Part shown: positions 27,210-35,912 of the stretch, one piece after another
Layout of the letters: each line of letters begins with the position of its first letter
Numbering within the stretch: position 1 is the first letter of the stretch
Source: Pontibacter lucknowensis
GTDB lineage: Bacteria; Bacteroidota; Bacteroidia; Cytophagales; Hymenobacteraceae
Direction of reading: 5' to 3'
Assembly (NCBI RefSeq): GCF_900156415.1
Contig: NZ_FTNM01000001.1
Span: forward strand, 496,001-560,000
DNA length: 64,000 bases
Notes under the pieces: model-generated
Told to the model about the DNA's origin: nothing
Seen by the model: only the letters and a program-made list of their open reading frames with translations
Databases searched by the model: none
Position numbers and translations under genes: made by a program

Positions 27210-27389
27210 AGTTAATTGATTAATGTTAAAGCACATGTATTGTATAAGCTTGTAACGGCTATGGCCGCTGGTCGGTTAACCCGTGACAGGACAAGGAAGA
27301 TAATTTCCACATTTTTAGCTGGATAGCGTATGACAAACAAAGCAGGCGGAACAACGTCACATCTGTTTCATTATAACTACACCATCGCT

Positions 27390-28019
27390 ATGAGCTATTT
27401 ATACAATACCTTGCCCGACGCCTTTGAAGAACAACTGGAAACAGAACACCTGGTACTGAGGCCCTACGCAGAAGGCGACGAGCAGGAGTTTATGCGGCTT
27501 ATTCAGGAGAACACAGCAGCCCTGAGTCCCGCCTTTACAGGTAGAGTGGCCCGGGTACGCGCACTCGAAGATGCACGCATACAGCTAGCCCAGTTGCGCA
27601 GTGACTGGGACAACCGCAAGCAATTCGACTTTGGGGTCTGGCTTCGGGAGAGCAACACATACATTGGCGACATCACGCTCAAGAACATAGACCGTTCTGT
27701 GCCAAAAGCAGAGGCAGCGTTATACTTTACAAGTTGGTCTGAGATGCTGGACCTGGCACAGGAGGCGTTCAAAGCGGTGTTGCATTTTGCGTTTGAGGAC
27801 GTGAAACTCAACAAGGTATACATGCGCTGCACACACTATAATAATGTATGCTCCCAGTTGGCCGAGAATTGCGGCTTCGTAAAAGAAGGTGTGCTGCGAA
27901 GCGACTTCAAGGGTGCTGACTCAGAAGAGCTGCTGGACCTGCGCTACTACGGCATGACCCGCGACGATTACGAGCAGGCAACTCAGCTCAAAGAGCGCGA
28001 CTCCCAGACTGCCGTGTAG
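27390..28019 (+). CDS. GNAT acetyltransferase (RimJ/RimL-like)
   Basis: 209 aa from ATG 27390 (MSYLYNTLPDAFEEQ); an upstream ATG at 27330 would add 20 unconvincing residues. It has the RimJ/L layout: LETEHLVLRPYAEGDEQEF at the start, FGVWLRESNTYIGDITLKNI in the middle, then YFTSWSEM and CTHYNNVCSQLAENCGFVKEGVLR with the acetyl-CoA contact region. Members acetylate protein N-termini, amino sugars or antibiotics. No neighbour points to a substrate. Confidence 0.87.
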   Translation: MSYLYNTLPDAFEEQLETEHLVLRPYAEGDEQEFMRLIQENTAALSPAFTGRVARVRALEDARIQLAQLRSDWDNRKQFDFGVWLRESNTYIGDITLKNIDRSVPKAEAALYFTSWSEMLDLAQEAFKAVLHFAFEDVKLNKVYMRCTHYNNVCSQLAENCGFVKEGVLRSDFKGADSEELLDLRYYGMTRDDYEQATQLKERDSQTAV

Positions 28020-28025
28020 ACCTCA

Positions 28026-29174
28026 TTACTTACGGGGCTTCGCTACAAAAAAATCAGTGTCGAACGTCAGGTACAGCGCATTCGAGAACTCCAGTTTCGG
28101 ATTGTCAAGGTCGACCACAGGCTCCAACCGGAGTGTCAGGTATAGGTCTTCCATGATTTCGATGTCCTTCATCAGACGCAGGATCAACAGATGGCGATCT
28201 TCCTGGATGTAGTCAGGATCTTTGTAAGTTGTGGAAGCCGATTGGAAAAGCTTACCCCCTAGTTCTGTAATATACCCGTCGCCACGCCAATAGCTCAGCA
28301 TCACATCCTGATACTTCGTGTCTATACCTGCATTTAGGTAGATGGCGCCTCCTTTCGTAAAAGGGAGCTGAAAGGTATTGGAGTAGTCATTAAAACCCAG
28401 CAGATAATTTTTGGTGTATACCCGGTGGAGCACCCGATGCGGCAGCCGCCGTTCCAGTTCCACCCCCACAGCCGCATTGACTACCGTGAGCAAAGGCAAG
28501 GGCGAACTATCGATCTGTCCGCCCTTATGCTGCGCCGTGAACTGCACAGGTATAGCCAGGCGTATGGTATCACCCTCTGCTCTGCCAGGTATGTTGAGCA
28601 GGTGAAAAGCGGAACTGACACCGCCAGCCACTTCCTCCCGCACAGGGTCTGCCCGGTAGATCATCTTGCTCCAGTCAATCCAGGCGTCCAGTTTGACGCG
28701 ATGCGTGTTCAGCAAAAACTGCAGACCGTTCTCCAGCCTGTCGTTGATCACACGCTCAAAATCATAGAGCGGCTCTACATAATCGTGACTGACGTTACCT
28801 TCTAAAGTACCGAACACAAAGGCCCAGTTTTCACGTTGCCATTTCACGGTGAAGGTTGGCTGGATGTCCTGATAACCTGAGCTGCCAAAATCCTTCCACA
28901 GGAAAGCACCCGCATCGATCCGCACTGAGGCAGACGGATAATAACTTACCCGCGGCAGCAGATGGTAGCCAAACAAGGTGTAGCCATCGGCTATTCTATT
29001 GAAGTACTCGTTGTTTTTAGAAAAGCCAAAGGCGTGCAAGCCAATTCTAATCTGATTAGCATTTTCAGGTTTGACAGGTATGGTCAGCTTGAGTGCGTCG
29101 TTGTTGAGCTGACTATAGGCTAAAGGGCTGTAAAGCACAGTAAAGACACAAAATAAAAGCCTGAAATATCTCAT
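28026..29174 (-). CDS. Outer-membrane beta-barrel protein, unknown function
   Basis: 382 aa from the ATG at 29172-29174 (MRYFRLLFCVFTVLYSPLAYSQ signal peptide); upstream in-frame codons are unlikely to be used. The mature protein is rich in alternating hydrophobic/polar strands with aromatic girdle residues (e.g. VSYYPSASVRIDAGAFLWKD, YLTLRLEPVVDLDN). It ends YLTFDTDFFVAKPRK and not in the usual aromatic residue. This fits an outer-membrane barrel of about 16 strands. It is convergent with the GNAT gene, 7 nt apart. No named family is recognised. Confidence 0.75.
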   Translation of the reverse strand: MRYFRLLFCVFTVLYSPLAYSQLNNDALKLTIPVKPENANQIRIGLHAFGFSKNNEYFNRIADGYTLFGYHLLPRVSYYPSASVRIDAGAFLWKDFGSSGYQDIQPTFTVKWQRENWAFVFGTLEGNVSHDYVEPLYDFERVINDRLENGLQFLLNTHRVKLDAWIDWSKMIYRADPVREEVAGGVSSAFHLLNIPGRAEGDTIRLAIPVQFTAQHKGGQIDSSPLPLLTVVNAAVGVELERRLPHRVLHRVYTKNYLLGFNDYSNTFQLPFTKGGAIYLNAGIDTKYQDVMLSYWRGDGYITELGGKLFQSASTTYKDPDYIQEDRHLLILRLMKDIEIMEDLYLTLRLEPVVDLDNPKLEFSNALYLTFDTDFFVAKPRK

Positions 29175-29272
29175 AAAAAAGGGAATAATATGGCACAAAA
29201 GCCTATCGATATATGTTGTAACAAGACGGCCATACTCAACTAAAATATTTAGCAAAATACCTGTTACTTTTT

Positions 29273-29303
29273 TTGCAAATTGATTTTGAACGTCGTAATT
29301 TCA
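29273..29303 (+). promoter_or_regulatory. Probable recA promoter
   Basis: TTG at 29273-29275 and TAATTTCA at 29296-29303 are 20 bp apart, close to the Bacteroidota TTG-N19-21-TAnnTTTG pattern. It ends 32 nt before the recA start. No LexA box is obvious. Confidence 0.6.
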
Positions 29304-29334
29304 CATCAATATAAAGCTATTTAATTAAACACAC

Positions 29335-30378
29335 ATGAGCGTAAGCAACGAAAAACTAAAAGCCCTGCAGCTGACGATAGACAAGCTTGACAAGACTTAC
29401 GGTAAAGGCACCGTAATGAAGCTGAGCGACAACAAAGTGGAAGACATTCCGGCTATCTCTACCGGCTCGCTTGGACTTGACATTGCTTTAGGAATTGGCG
29501 GTTTACCGCGCGGCCGTGTCATTGAGATCTACGGTCCTGAATCCTCTGGTAAAACCACGCTTACCATGCATGCTATTGCAGAGGCGCAGCGCGCCGGTGG
29601 CCTGGCTGCCTTCATTGACGCAGAGCACGCATTTGACAAGGTATATGCCGAAAAACTTGGAATAGACACTGAAAACCTGCTGATCTCTCAGCCTGACAAC
29701 GGTGAGCAGGCCCTGGAGATCGCTGATCACCTGATCCGCTCCGGTGCGATCGATATTATTGTAATTGACTCTGTTGCCGCCCTGGTACCGAAAGGCGAAC
29801 TGGAAGGCGACATGGGTGACAGCAAAATGGGTCTTCAGGCTCGTTTGATGTCACAGGCACTGCGCAAGCTGACCGGTACGATCAACAAAACCGGTTGCTG
29901 CTGTATCTTTATCAACCAGCTTCGCGAGAAGATCGGTGTGATGTTCGGTAACCCGGAAACCACTACGGGTGGTAATGCCCTTAAGTTCTACGCCTCTGTG
30001 CGTCTGGACATCCGCCGTGTTGGCCAGATCAAAGAGTCTGCTGACAACATCACCGGTAACCGTACACGTGTGAAGGTAGTGAAGAACAAAGTAGCGCCTC
30101 CGTTCAAAGTAGTAGAGTTCGACATCATGTACGGCGAGGGTATCTCTAAAGTAGGTGAGATTCTTGACCTGGGTGTAGAGCTTGGCGTAGTGCAGAAGTC
30201 AGGCTCGTGGTTCTCTTACAACGGCGACAAGCTGGGCCAGGGCCGCGATGGCGTGAAGCAGATCCTGCTCGACAATCCAGAGCTGCAGGAAGAGATCGAA
30301 GCAAAGATCAGAGCGATCGTGAAAGGCGAGCCTGAAAAAGTGGCCGCTGCGCTGGAAGATCCAAGCGGTGCGGAATGA
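29335..30378 (+). CDS. recA: Recombinase RecA
   Basis: DNA-dependent ATPase that forms the presynaptic filament for homologous recombination and drives the SOS response. The 347-aa protein is full length. It has Walker [10 protein letters not shown] (about 64-72), Walker [16 protein letters not shown], the L1/L2 region ([23 protein letters not shown]) and a short acidic C-tail. It has its own promoter and terminator and shares the region upstream with the divergent outer-membrane protein gene. Confidence 0.99.
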   Translation: MSVSNEKLKALQLTIDKLDKTYGKGTVMKLSDNKVEDIPAISTGSLGLDIALGIGGLPRGRVIEIYGPESSGKTTLTMHAIAEAQRAGGLAAFIDAEHAFDKVYAEKLGIDTENLLISQPDNGEQALEIADHLIRSGAIDIIVIDSVAALVPKGELEGDMGDSKMGLQARLMSQALRKLTGTINKTGCCCIFINQLREKIGVMFGNPETTTGGNALKFYASVRLDIRRVGQIKESADNITGNRTRVKVVKNKVAPPFKVVEFDIMYGEGISKVGEILDLGVELGVVQKSGSWFSYNGDKLGQGRDGVKQILLDNPELQEEIEAKIRAIVKGEPEKVAAALEDPSGAE

Positions 30379-30404
30379 ACATTATTCCCTGCTAACAAGT
30401 AATC

Positions 30405-30435
30405 AAAAAGGTGCTATGCTACATAGCACCTTTTT
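30405..30435 (+). terminator. Terminator of recA
   Basis: Arms AAAAAGGTGCTATG (30405-30418) and CATAGCACCTTTTT (30422-30435) pair perfectly around a 3-nt loop. Confidence 0.95.
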
Positions 30436-30549
30436 GCGTTTTAAGTTGTTGGTAGTGTGAATATAAGATACTACCTTAGTGTAAAGGCCTGATTTTGGTA
30501 TAATAGTTGGATACAAACTGTAAACGACACCAGCCTTACCCATTAGCTT

Positions 30550-31362
30550 ATGAAAAGGATATTACCAGTTATTGTGTTAGTGTTAGTTGCTCTTTCTGGC
30601 TTTGTGGCCAAGGAGTCGCTACGCACTGTCCCGAATGAAAGCTTCACAGCAGGAGAGTTGCTTAAATACAAAGTGCACTACGGCCCCATCACAGCGGCCG
30701 AAGCCGTGATTGACATAGCGCCTGGCCTGCATCGCATTAATGACAGACCAACTTACAAGGCAACTGTATACGGCAAGACAACCAGTTCATTCGACCTCTT
30801 CATCAGGATTCGTGACACCTGGCAGTCTTACATTGACACGGCTGCTATTTTACCTCACCGCTCATTCCGTAATATAGAGGAAGGAAGCTACCGCAAGCGT
30901 GAGACGGTGGATTTTAACCACTTCACAAACACGGCGCAGGTAGAGATGAAGAAAAAAAATAAGGACAAGAAGCAAAGCACGCATAAAATTCCAGCCGGCG
31001 CCCAGGATATCGTAAGTGGCTTCTATTACCTTCGCACACTGGATTATGACCGCTTTAAACCGGGCGACAAGTTCAGCATCAAAGGTTTTTTTGATGAGGA
31101 GGCATTTGACATGGTGGTAACGTACCAGGGCCGCGAAACGGTTAACACTAAGGCCGGTTCCTTCAGAGCCATTAAACTGGTGCCTCGAATGCCTAAGAAC
31201 AAGCTCTTTAAGGGAGAGGATGCGATCACGGTATACCTGTCAGATGACCGAAACAAGGTGCCGGTACTGATCTCGGCTGATATGTTTGTGGGCGCTGTAA
31301 AAGTGGATCTGTACGAACACAAGAACCTGAAGCATAAACCTGCCCTTGTGGCACAGAAATAA
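30550..31362 (+). CDS. DUF3108-like periplasmic protein
   Basis: A 270-aa exported protein with an N-terminal signal sequence (MKRILPVIVLVLVALSGFVA). The mature part matches the DUF3108 pattern: FTAGELLKYKVHYGPITAAEAVIDI, SFDLFIRIRDTWQSYID, then AQDIVSGFYYLRTL and LSDDRNKVPVLISADMFVGAVKVDL. The family has a lipid-binding-like beta fold, but its function is not established. It is an isolated unit with its own terminator between recA and the two-component genes. Confidence 0.85.
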   Translation: MKRILPVIVLVLVALSGFVAKESLRTVPNESFTAGELLKYKVHYGPITAAEAVIDIAPGLHRINDRPTYKATVYGKTTSSFDLFIRIRDTWQSYIDTAAILPHRSFRNIEEGSYRKRETVDFNHFTNTAQVEMKKKNKDKKQSTHKIPAGAQDIVSGFYYLRTLDYDRFKPGDKFSIKGFFDEEAFDMVVTYQGRETVNTKAGSFRAIKLVPRMPKNKLFKGEDAITVYLSDDRNKVPVLISADMFVGAVKVDLYEHKNLKHKPALVAQK

Positions 31363-31368
31363 AGGATA

Positions 31369-31400
31369 AGCCAGCTCTAGTAGCTGGCTTTTTTTTTTAC
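31369..31400 (+). terminator. Terminator of the DUF3108-like gene
   Basis: Arms AGCCAGCT (31369-31376) and AGCTGGCT (31382-31389) are followed by a run of T (31390-31398). Confidence 0.93.
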
Positions 31401-31558
31401 ATGCGCTGCCAATGTTAAGAAAATATTATGATTTGGTTATCTACGCATTCTATACCTGCCGAAATAATATCTTTGTCATGAAATGGATGCAATTAAATGG
31501 CTTCCAACAATAGCTATACCTGCCTGTTCTGCTGACAGGCAACTCTAATCATAAACAC

Positions 31559-32254
31559 GTGCAGACACCAACCCAAGCCCATTACAAAATACTGGTAGTT
31601 GACGATGACCCGGATATCGTGGAACTACTGCAGTACAACCTGGCTCGCGAAGGCTACGACGTAGCCCAGGCCGAGAACGGCAAGAAGGCCATAGAGGTAG
31701 CGCATGCCTTTAAGCCGAATGTGATTCTGATGGATGTGATGATGCCGGTACTGGACGGTATAGCCGCCTGCCGTCAGCTGCGCGAAGAGCAGGACTTCCG
31801 CCAGACACACATTATATTCCTGACTGCCCGGTCAGAGGAGTTCTCCGAAGTTGCCGCTTTCGACGCCGGCGCTGACGACTTCATCACAAAACCTATTAAA
31901 CCCCGTGCCCTGCTCAGCCGCCTGGCAGCCTACGCACGCCGCGATGCGCAGCAGGAAGAGCAGGAACAGGTGATCGAGATTGGAGGTTTGCGTATAGACC
32001 GCACCAGCTTTGCCGTGTACAAAGGCGAAGAAAAGATCACGCTCCCGAAAAAAGAGTTTGAACTCCTGTCCTTTCTGGCAGCCACTCCAAACAAAGTATT
32101 TACGCGCGAAGAGCTACTCAACAACGTATGGGGAAGTGATGTTTATGTGATCGCCCGAACTGTGGACGTTCACATCCGCAAAGTGCGTGAGAAGATTGGG
32201 GAAGATCAGATCAGAACCATCAAGGGTGTTGGCTATAAGTTTAACACGGACTGA
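31559..32254 (+). CDS. OmpR/PhoB-family response regulator
   Basis: A 231-aa DNA-binding regulator that begins with GTG at 31559. The receiver domain (about 8-125) has the acidic pair in VVDDDPD, the phosphoacceptor Asp in ILMDVMMPVLDG, the Thr/Ser switch in IIFLTARS and Lys in FITKPIKP. The winged-helix output domain (about 140-230) has LLSFLAATPNKVFTREELLNN and RTVDVHIRKVREK. It is co-transcribed with a histidine kinase that starts 3 nt after its stop. It resembles PhoB, but no phosphate genes are nearby. Confidence 0.95.
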   Translation: MQTPTQAHYKILVVDDDPDIVELLQYNLAREGYDVAQAENGKKAIEVAHAFKPNVILMDVMMPVLDGIAACRQLREEQDFRQTHIIFLTARSEEFSEVAAFDAGADDFITKPIKPRALLSRLAAYARRDAQQEEQEQVIEIGGLRIDRTSFAVYKGEEKITLPKKEFELLSFLAATPNKVFTREELLNNVWGSDVYVIARTVDVHIRKVREKIGEDQIRTIKGVGYKFNTD

Positions 32255-32257
32255 TAC

Positions 32258-33298
32258 ATGAACTTGAACTCCCGTACGCTCGCCCTTTTGGTATCCCTGG
32301 CAGTGGCCCTTGTGCTCACAGCCTTTTTGGCTTTAGCCAGCTACTTTTCATCAAGGGGCTTAATGGCAGCGCTTGTACTGGTGTTCATCTGCTGCTTTCT
32401 GCTGATCTATTTCTCGTACGAGGCGCTGGTGTTCCGTGAGATCAAAAACGTGTACTCCAGCCTTGAGAAAATCAAAAAACAGGAATACCGCAAAGCAGAG
32501 GGCCGTTCCCTGTTTACGGCTGACCCGCTCCGGAAAATAAAAGACGACATCTACCAGATTGCAGAGCGCAAGCAGCAGGAAATTGACGAACTCAGGCACC
32601 TGCAGGTCATGCGCCGCGAGTTTCTGGCTGATGTATCACACGAGCTCAAGACTCCCATTTTCGCTGCGCAAGGCTTTATCCATACCTTGCTCGACGGCGC
32701 CATGGACGACCCCACCGTGCGCGATAAGTTTTTACAGAAAGCAGCCAATAGCCTTGATGGTCTCGACACCCTGGTGCAGGACCTGATCAGCATCTCGCAG
32801 TTCGAAAAGGGCGTAGTGAAAATGGAGAAGCAAGACTTTGACACTGTGCAGCTGGTACGGGAGGTGTTTGAGCAGCTGGAGCAGAAAGCCAGCAACAGCC
32901 GGATAAGACTGCACCTGCTGGATGTGGAACCAAATGAAAAGGTCATGCTGCATGCCGATCCCAACCGAATACGGCAAGTGTTTATCAACCTCGTAGACAA
33001 TGCCATCAAGTATGGTAGAACGGGCGGCAACATCTGGGTTTCGTTTACAGAAGGTCGCAAGCGCTATACCATTACCGTAAAAGACGATGGTACAGGTATA
33101 GCGCAGGAGCATATTAACCGCATATTCGAGCGCTTCTACCGCATCGATAAGAGCCGCTCCCGCGACAAAGGAGGCTCAGGACTCGGCCTGGCCATCTCCA
33201 AACACATCATCGAAGCCCATCGCTCCTTCATCGCTGTAAAAAGCGAGCTCGGCAAAGGGACTACGCTCCGCTTTAAACTGCTCAAGGCGAAGGGATAG
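32258..33298 (+). CDS. Membrane sensor histidine kinase (PhoR-like)
   Basis: A 346-aa kinase with two N-terminal membrane helices (about 5-32 and 34-55) separated by only a few residues, so there is almost no periplasmic sensor. A short coiled linker (about 56-115) leads to the HisKA domain with the phospho-His in FLADVSHELKTP. The HATPase domain carries the N-box INLVDNAIKYG, then VKDDGTGIAQEHINRIFERFYR and GGSGLGLAI. It should phosphorylate the regulator encoded just upstream. Sensing may be intramembrane or through a partner. Confidence 0.95.
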   Translation: MNLNSRTLALLVSLAVALVLTAFLALASYFSSRGLMAALVLVFICCFLLIYFSYEALVFREIKNVYSSLEKIKKQEYRKAEGRSLFTADPLRKIKDDIYQIAERKQQEIDELRHLQVMRREFLADVSHELKTPIFAAQGFIHTLLDGAMDDPTVRDKFLQKAANSLDGLDTLVQDLISISQFEKGVVKMEKQDFDTVQLVREVFEQLEQKASNSRIRLHLLDVEPNEKVMLHADPNRIRQVFINLVDNAIKYGRTGGNIWVSFTEGRKRYTITVKDDGTGIAQEHINRIFERFYRIDKSRSRDKGGSGLGLAISKHIIEAHRSFIAVKSELGKGTTLRFKLLKAKG

Positions 33299-33313
33299 CT
33301 GGTGGCTAAATGG

Positions 33314-33487
33314 CTAAATTGCTGATTGTTAAATAATAAACTAGGTATATCCTCAGCTATCCCACTTCCTGGAAGATCAAATCCATAAACGGGGGATGAA
33401 AACATTAATGTATATGGGAGTTTCAACAATTTAACCATTTAGCAATTCAATCTTTCAACAATTAACAATCAGCAATCAACAATTAAT
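33314..33487. repeat. Dispersed intergenic repeat, family A, copy 2
   Basis: It starts AAATTGCTGATTGTT shortly after the kinase stop, runs through TAGGTATATCCTCAGCTAT (compare AAGGTATAACTTCAGATAG in copy 1), and ends with TTTCAACAATTTAACC and CAACAATTAACAATCAGC. The last motif is close to the reverse complement of the start. A promoter element TATCTTTG follows at 33506. Confidence 0.55.
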
Positions 33488-33505
33488 ACCCCCACCAAAT
33501 TTGCG

Positions 33506-33513
33506 TATCTTTG
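33506..33513 (+). promoter_or_regulatory. Candidate -7 promoter element TATCTTTG
   Basis: TATCTTTG fits TAnnTTTG, about 50 nt before the pseudouridine synthase start. No good -33 TTG is seen; the corresponding position lies in the repeat. Confidence 0.45.
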
Positions 33514-33563
33514 CATGCTGCGTGGCTAAGGTATAGCCGCGCTTGTTAATGATACAGTTACGC

Positions 33564-34277
33564 ATGAAATACCCGGTTTTTAAAGACCTGATTATATTTG
33601 AGAATGAGGACTTTCTGGTGGTGAATAAGCCACCGTTTTTGTCCACCCTCGAAGACCGCACTCCCAATACCACCAACCTGCTTAAGCTCGCCAAGCAGCA
33701 TAACCCGGATCTGCAAGCCTGTCACCGCCTCGACAAAGACACTTCGGGCTGCCTGGTGTTTGCTAAGAATCCGGAGGCTTACCGCCACATGTCCATGCAG
33801 TTTGAGCACCGCGAGGTGTATAAGGTATACCATGCCGTGGCCTGGGGTGTGCATAAGTTCGAAGACCAACTCGTGAACCGATCCATACTGGCAGGTGCTA
33901 AAGGCGTCGCCAAACTTACGCCGCATGGCAAACCGGCAGAGACTTACTTTACGACCCTGGAAAGCTACAGTCGCCATACCCTGCTGGAATGTATGCCGGT
34001 AACGGGTCGCTTGCACCAGATTCGCATTCACCTGGCTTTCCTGGGAGCACCGATTGTAGGAGATAAACTGTACGGCGGCGAGGACCTATATCTGAGCACG
34101 TTGAAGCGCAAGTTTAACCTGAAGCAGCAAACAGAAGAACAGCCGCTTATTAAACGATTTGCGCTGCACTCGCACACCATTGGCTTCAGACTGATGAACG
34201 AGGAGCCGATCAAAATAGAAGCACCCTATCCGAAAGACATAGCAGTGCTGATAAAGCAACTACGGCAGTACAACTAG
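33564..34277 (+). CDS. RluA-family RNA pseudouridine synthase
   Basis: About 237 aa from the ATG at 33564 (MKYPVFKDLIIFENEDFLVVNKPP); TTG 33543 or ATG 33549 would add a few residues. The catalytic Asp lies in CHRLDKDTSGCLVFAK. PVTGRLHQIRIHLAFLGAPIVGDKLYGG is the second family motif. No S4 domain is present, so this is the single-domain RluA/RluC subset that modifies rRNA or tRNA uridines; the target base cannot be told. A terminator follows. Confidence 0.92.
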   Translation: MKYPVFKDLIIFENEDFLVVNKPPFLSTLEDRTPNTTNLLKLAKQHNPDLQACHRLDKDTSGCLVFAKNPEAYRHMSMQFEHREVYKVYHAVAWGVHKFEDQLVNRSILAGAKGVAKLTPHGKPAETYFTTLESYSRHTLLECMPVTGRLHQIRIHLAFLGAPIVGDKLYGGEDLYLSTLKRKFNLKQQTEEQPLIKRFALHSHTIGFRLMNEEPIKIEAPYPKDIAVLIKQLRQYN

Positions 34278-34287
34278 CGTAAAAAAC

Positions 34288-34320
34288 AAAGGGGCCTGAT
34301 GCGACATCAGTCCCCTTTTT
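34288..34320 (+). terminator. Terminator of the pseudouridine synthase gene
   Basis: An AAAGGGG-C-CTGATG arm pairs with CATCAG-T-CCCCTTT, with one internal mismatch, and a T run follows. Confidence 0.9.
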
Positions 34321-34342
34321 GCTTGTATAAGGTATAGCCTTC

Positions 34343-35323
34343 CTAACTTACCCGCAGCACAATCTTGCCGATGTTCTTGTTGGCTTCCATGTAGCGGTGC
34401 GCCTCAGCCACATCAGCCCAGTCAAATACAGAATCAACAACTGGCTTAATCGTGCCGTTCTCAAATAAAGGCATCGCAAAAGCGGCCATGTCCTGCGTAA
34501 GACGGATCTGGTAGTCACGGGTGCGGGAACGCAGCGTAGAGCCGATCACCTGCAGGCGCTTGACCAGAATCTGGCGTAGGTCAAACTCTTCTACTTTACC
34601 ACCGCCCAGGCTAGCCAACAGCACCATCCTGCCATCCAGGCGGAGACAGGCAATGTTTTGATTAAAGTATGGACCGGCGATAAAGTCCACGATCACATCC
34701 ACCCCCTCAGAATTGGTGTAGGCCAGCACTTCGTCTTCAAAAGGCACCTCTTTGTAATTGATAGCTTTATGCGCTCCCAGGTCCAGACAGGCTTTTACTT
34801 TGTTCTCAGAAGCTGTTACCAGCACCTGGGCCTTGAGGGCACGGGCCAGTTGTATACCTGCCGTACCCACCCCACTGGCTCCGGCGTGTATCAGTATGCG
34901 TTCGCCGGCCTGCAACTTGCCTAGCCAGGAGATCGCTTGCCAGGCCGTCAGGAATACCTCAGGTATAGCGGCAGCTTCTTCCATGCTCAGGTTGTCCGGT
35001 ATAGCCATGGCCATTTCTTCGTGTATCACGGCATATTCGGCATAGCCGCCGCCCGGCAACAGGCCCATGATCTTGTCGCCTTTTTTGAAACGGGTGCAGT
35101 TTATACCTGCTTCTACTACCTCTCCGGCTATTTCGAGGCCCAGCAGCGGACTTTCTCCCTTCGGAGGCGGGTATTTACCCTGTCGTTGCAAGGTGTCGGC
35201 ACGGTTGAGCGCAGTGGCGCGCACGCGCACCAGCAGTTCGTTAGGTTTAGGCAATGGCTGTTCATATTCTCCCAGCATTAGTTGCTCCGGTCCGCCGGGC
35301 TCTTTTACAAGTATGGCTTTCAT
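34343..35323 (-). CDS. Zinc-independent NAD(P)H:quinone oxidoreductase (PIG3/QOR type)
   Basis: 326 aa from the ATG at 35321-35323 (MKAILVKEPGGPEQLMLGEYEQP); 46 further in-frame residues upstream look unlike the family. A medium-chain dehydrogenase with a GroES-like N-terminus (ATALNRADTLQRQGKYPPP is the PIG3 hallmark) and a nucleotide-binding fold with HAGASGVGTAGIQLA. It lacks the Cys/His zinc ligands of alcohol dehydrogenases, as expected for quinone reductases. It is divergent from the BlaI-type repressor gene. Confidence 0.9.
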   Translation of the reverse strand: MKAILVKEPGGPEQLMLGEYEQPLPKPNELLVRVRATALNRADTLQRQGKYPPPKGESPLLGLEIAGEVVEAGINCTRFKKGDKIMGLLPGGGYAEYAVIHEEMAMAIPDNLSMEEAAAIPEVFLTAWQAISWLGKLQAGERILIHAGASGVGTAGIQLARALKAQVLVTASENKVKACLDLGAHKAINYKEVPFEDEVLAYTNSEGVDVIVDFIAGPYFNQNIACLRLDGRMVLLASLGGGKVEEFDLRQILVKRLQVIGSTLRSRTRDYQIRLTQDMAAFAMPLFENGTIKPVVDSVFDWADVAEAHRYMEANKNIGKIVLRVS

Positions 35324-35506
35324 GTTGGTCAGTTTAGATAAATGGATGGCTATACCTATACCAGGTACATCGCTACACTTAAGACGCCTCTTAAAATTAG
35401 ATGTTTCCGCATTATTCCCAAAACCGCGTCTACAGGCAGCATTAGCAGGATTGTGAAGCATCCTGAAAAATATTCAAAGAATTATAGCACAAACACTTGA
35501 CCTTTC

Positions 35507-35540
35507 TACGAAACTTTCGTAACTATACGAAAACATCGTA
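35507..35540 (+). promoter_or_regulatory. Twin palindromic operators of the BlaI-like repressor
   Basis: Site 1 (35507-35521) is a perfect palindrome TACGAAA-C-TTTCGTA. Site 2 (35526-35540) is TACGA-AAACA-TCGTA. Their centres are 19 bp apart, and site 2 ends 5 nt before the start codon. Dyads of this size next to a BlaI gene are the usual autorepression sites. Confidence 0.75.
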
Positions 35541-35545
35541 GAACT

Positions 35546-35911
35546 ATGGAAAAGCTCACACAACAGGAAGAGGAAGCCATGCAGGCGATTTGGTCGCTGG
35601 ATGGTGGTTTTATAAAGGAGTTTCTGGAAAAGCTGGAAGAACCGAAGCCGCCTTATACCACACTGGCCTCTACGGTGAAGAACCTTGAGAAGAAAGGCTT
35701 CCTGCAGAGCGAAAAATTTGGCAATACCTACCGCTATACCCCGAGCATCAAGGAAGAAGACTACAAAAATCGCTTCATGAAAGGCTTTGTGGGTGACTAC
35801 TTCAAAAACTCCTACAAAGAGTTAGTGGCCTTTTTTGCAAAGGAAAAGCAGATCAGCGCCGAGGAACTGAAAGAGATTATCGACATGATCGAAAACAAAA
35901 AGACAAACTGA
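35546..35911 (+). CDS. BlaI/MecI/CopY-family transcriptional repressor
   Basis: A 121-aa winged-helix repressor with the family opening LTQQEEEAMQAIWSL, recognition-helix region YTTLASTVKNLEKKGFLQSEKFGNTYRYTP and a C-terminal dimerisation helix (SAEELKEIIDMIENKK). It is cleaved or released when its membrane metalloprotease partner is triggered. That partner starts 2 nt after its stop codon. Two TACGA/TCGTA dyads lie in its leader. No beta-lactamase gene is present, so resistance is not implied. Confidence 0.93.
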   Translation: MEKLTQQEEEAMQAIWSLDGGFIKEFLEKLEEPKPPYTTLASTVKNLEKKGFLQSEKFGNTYRYTPSIKEEDYKNRFMKGFVGDYFKNSYKELVAFFAKEKQISAEELKEIIDMIENKKTN

Positions 35912-35912
35912 T

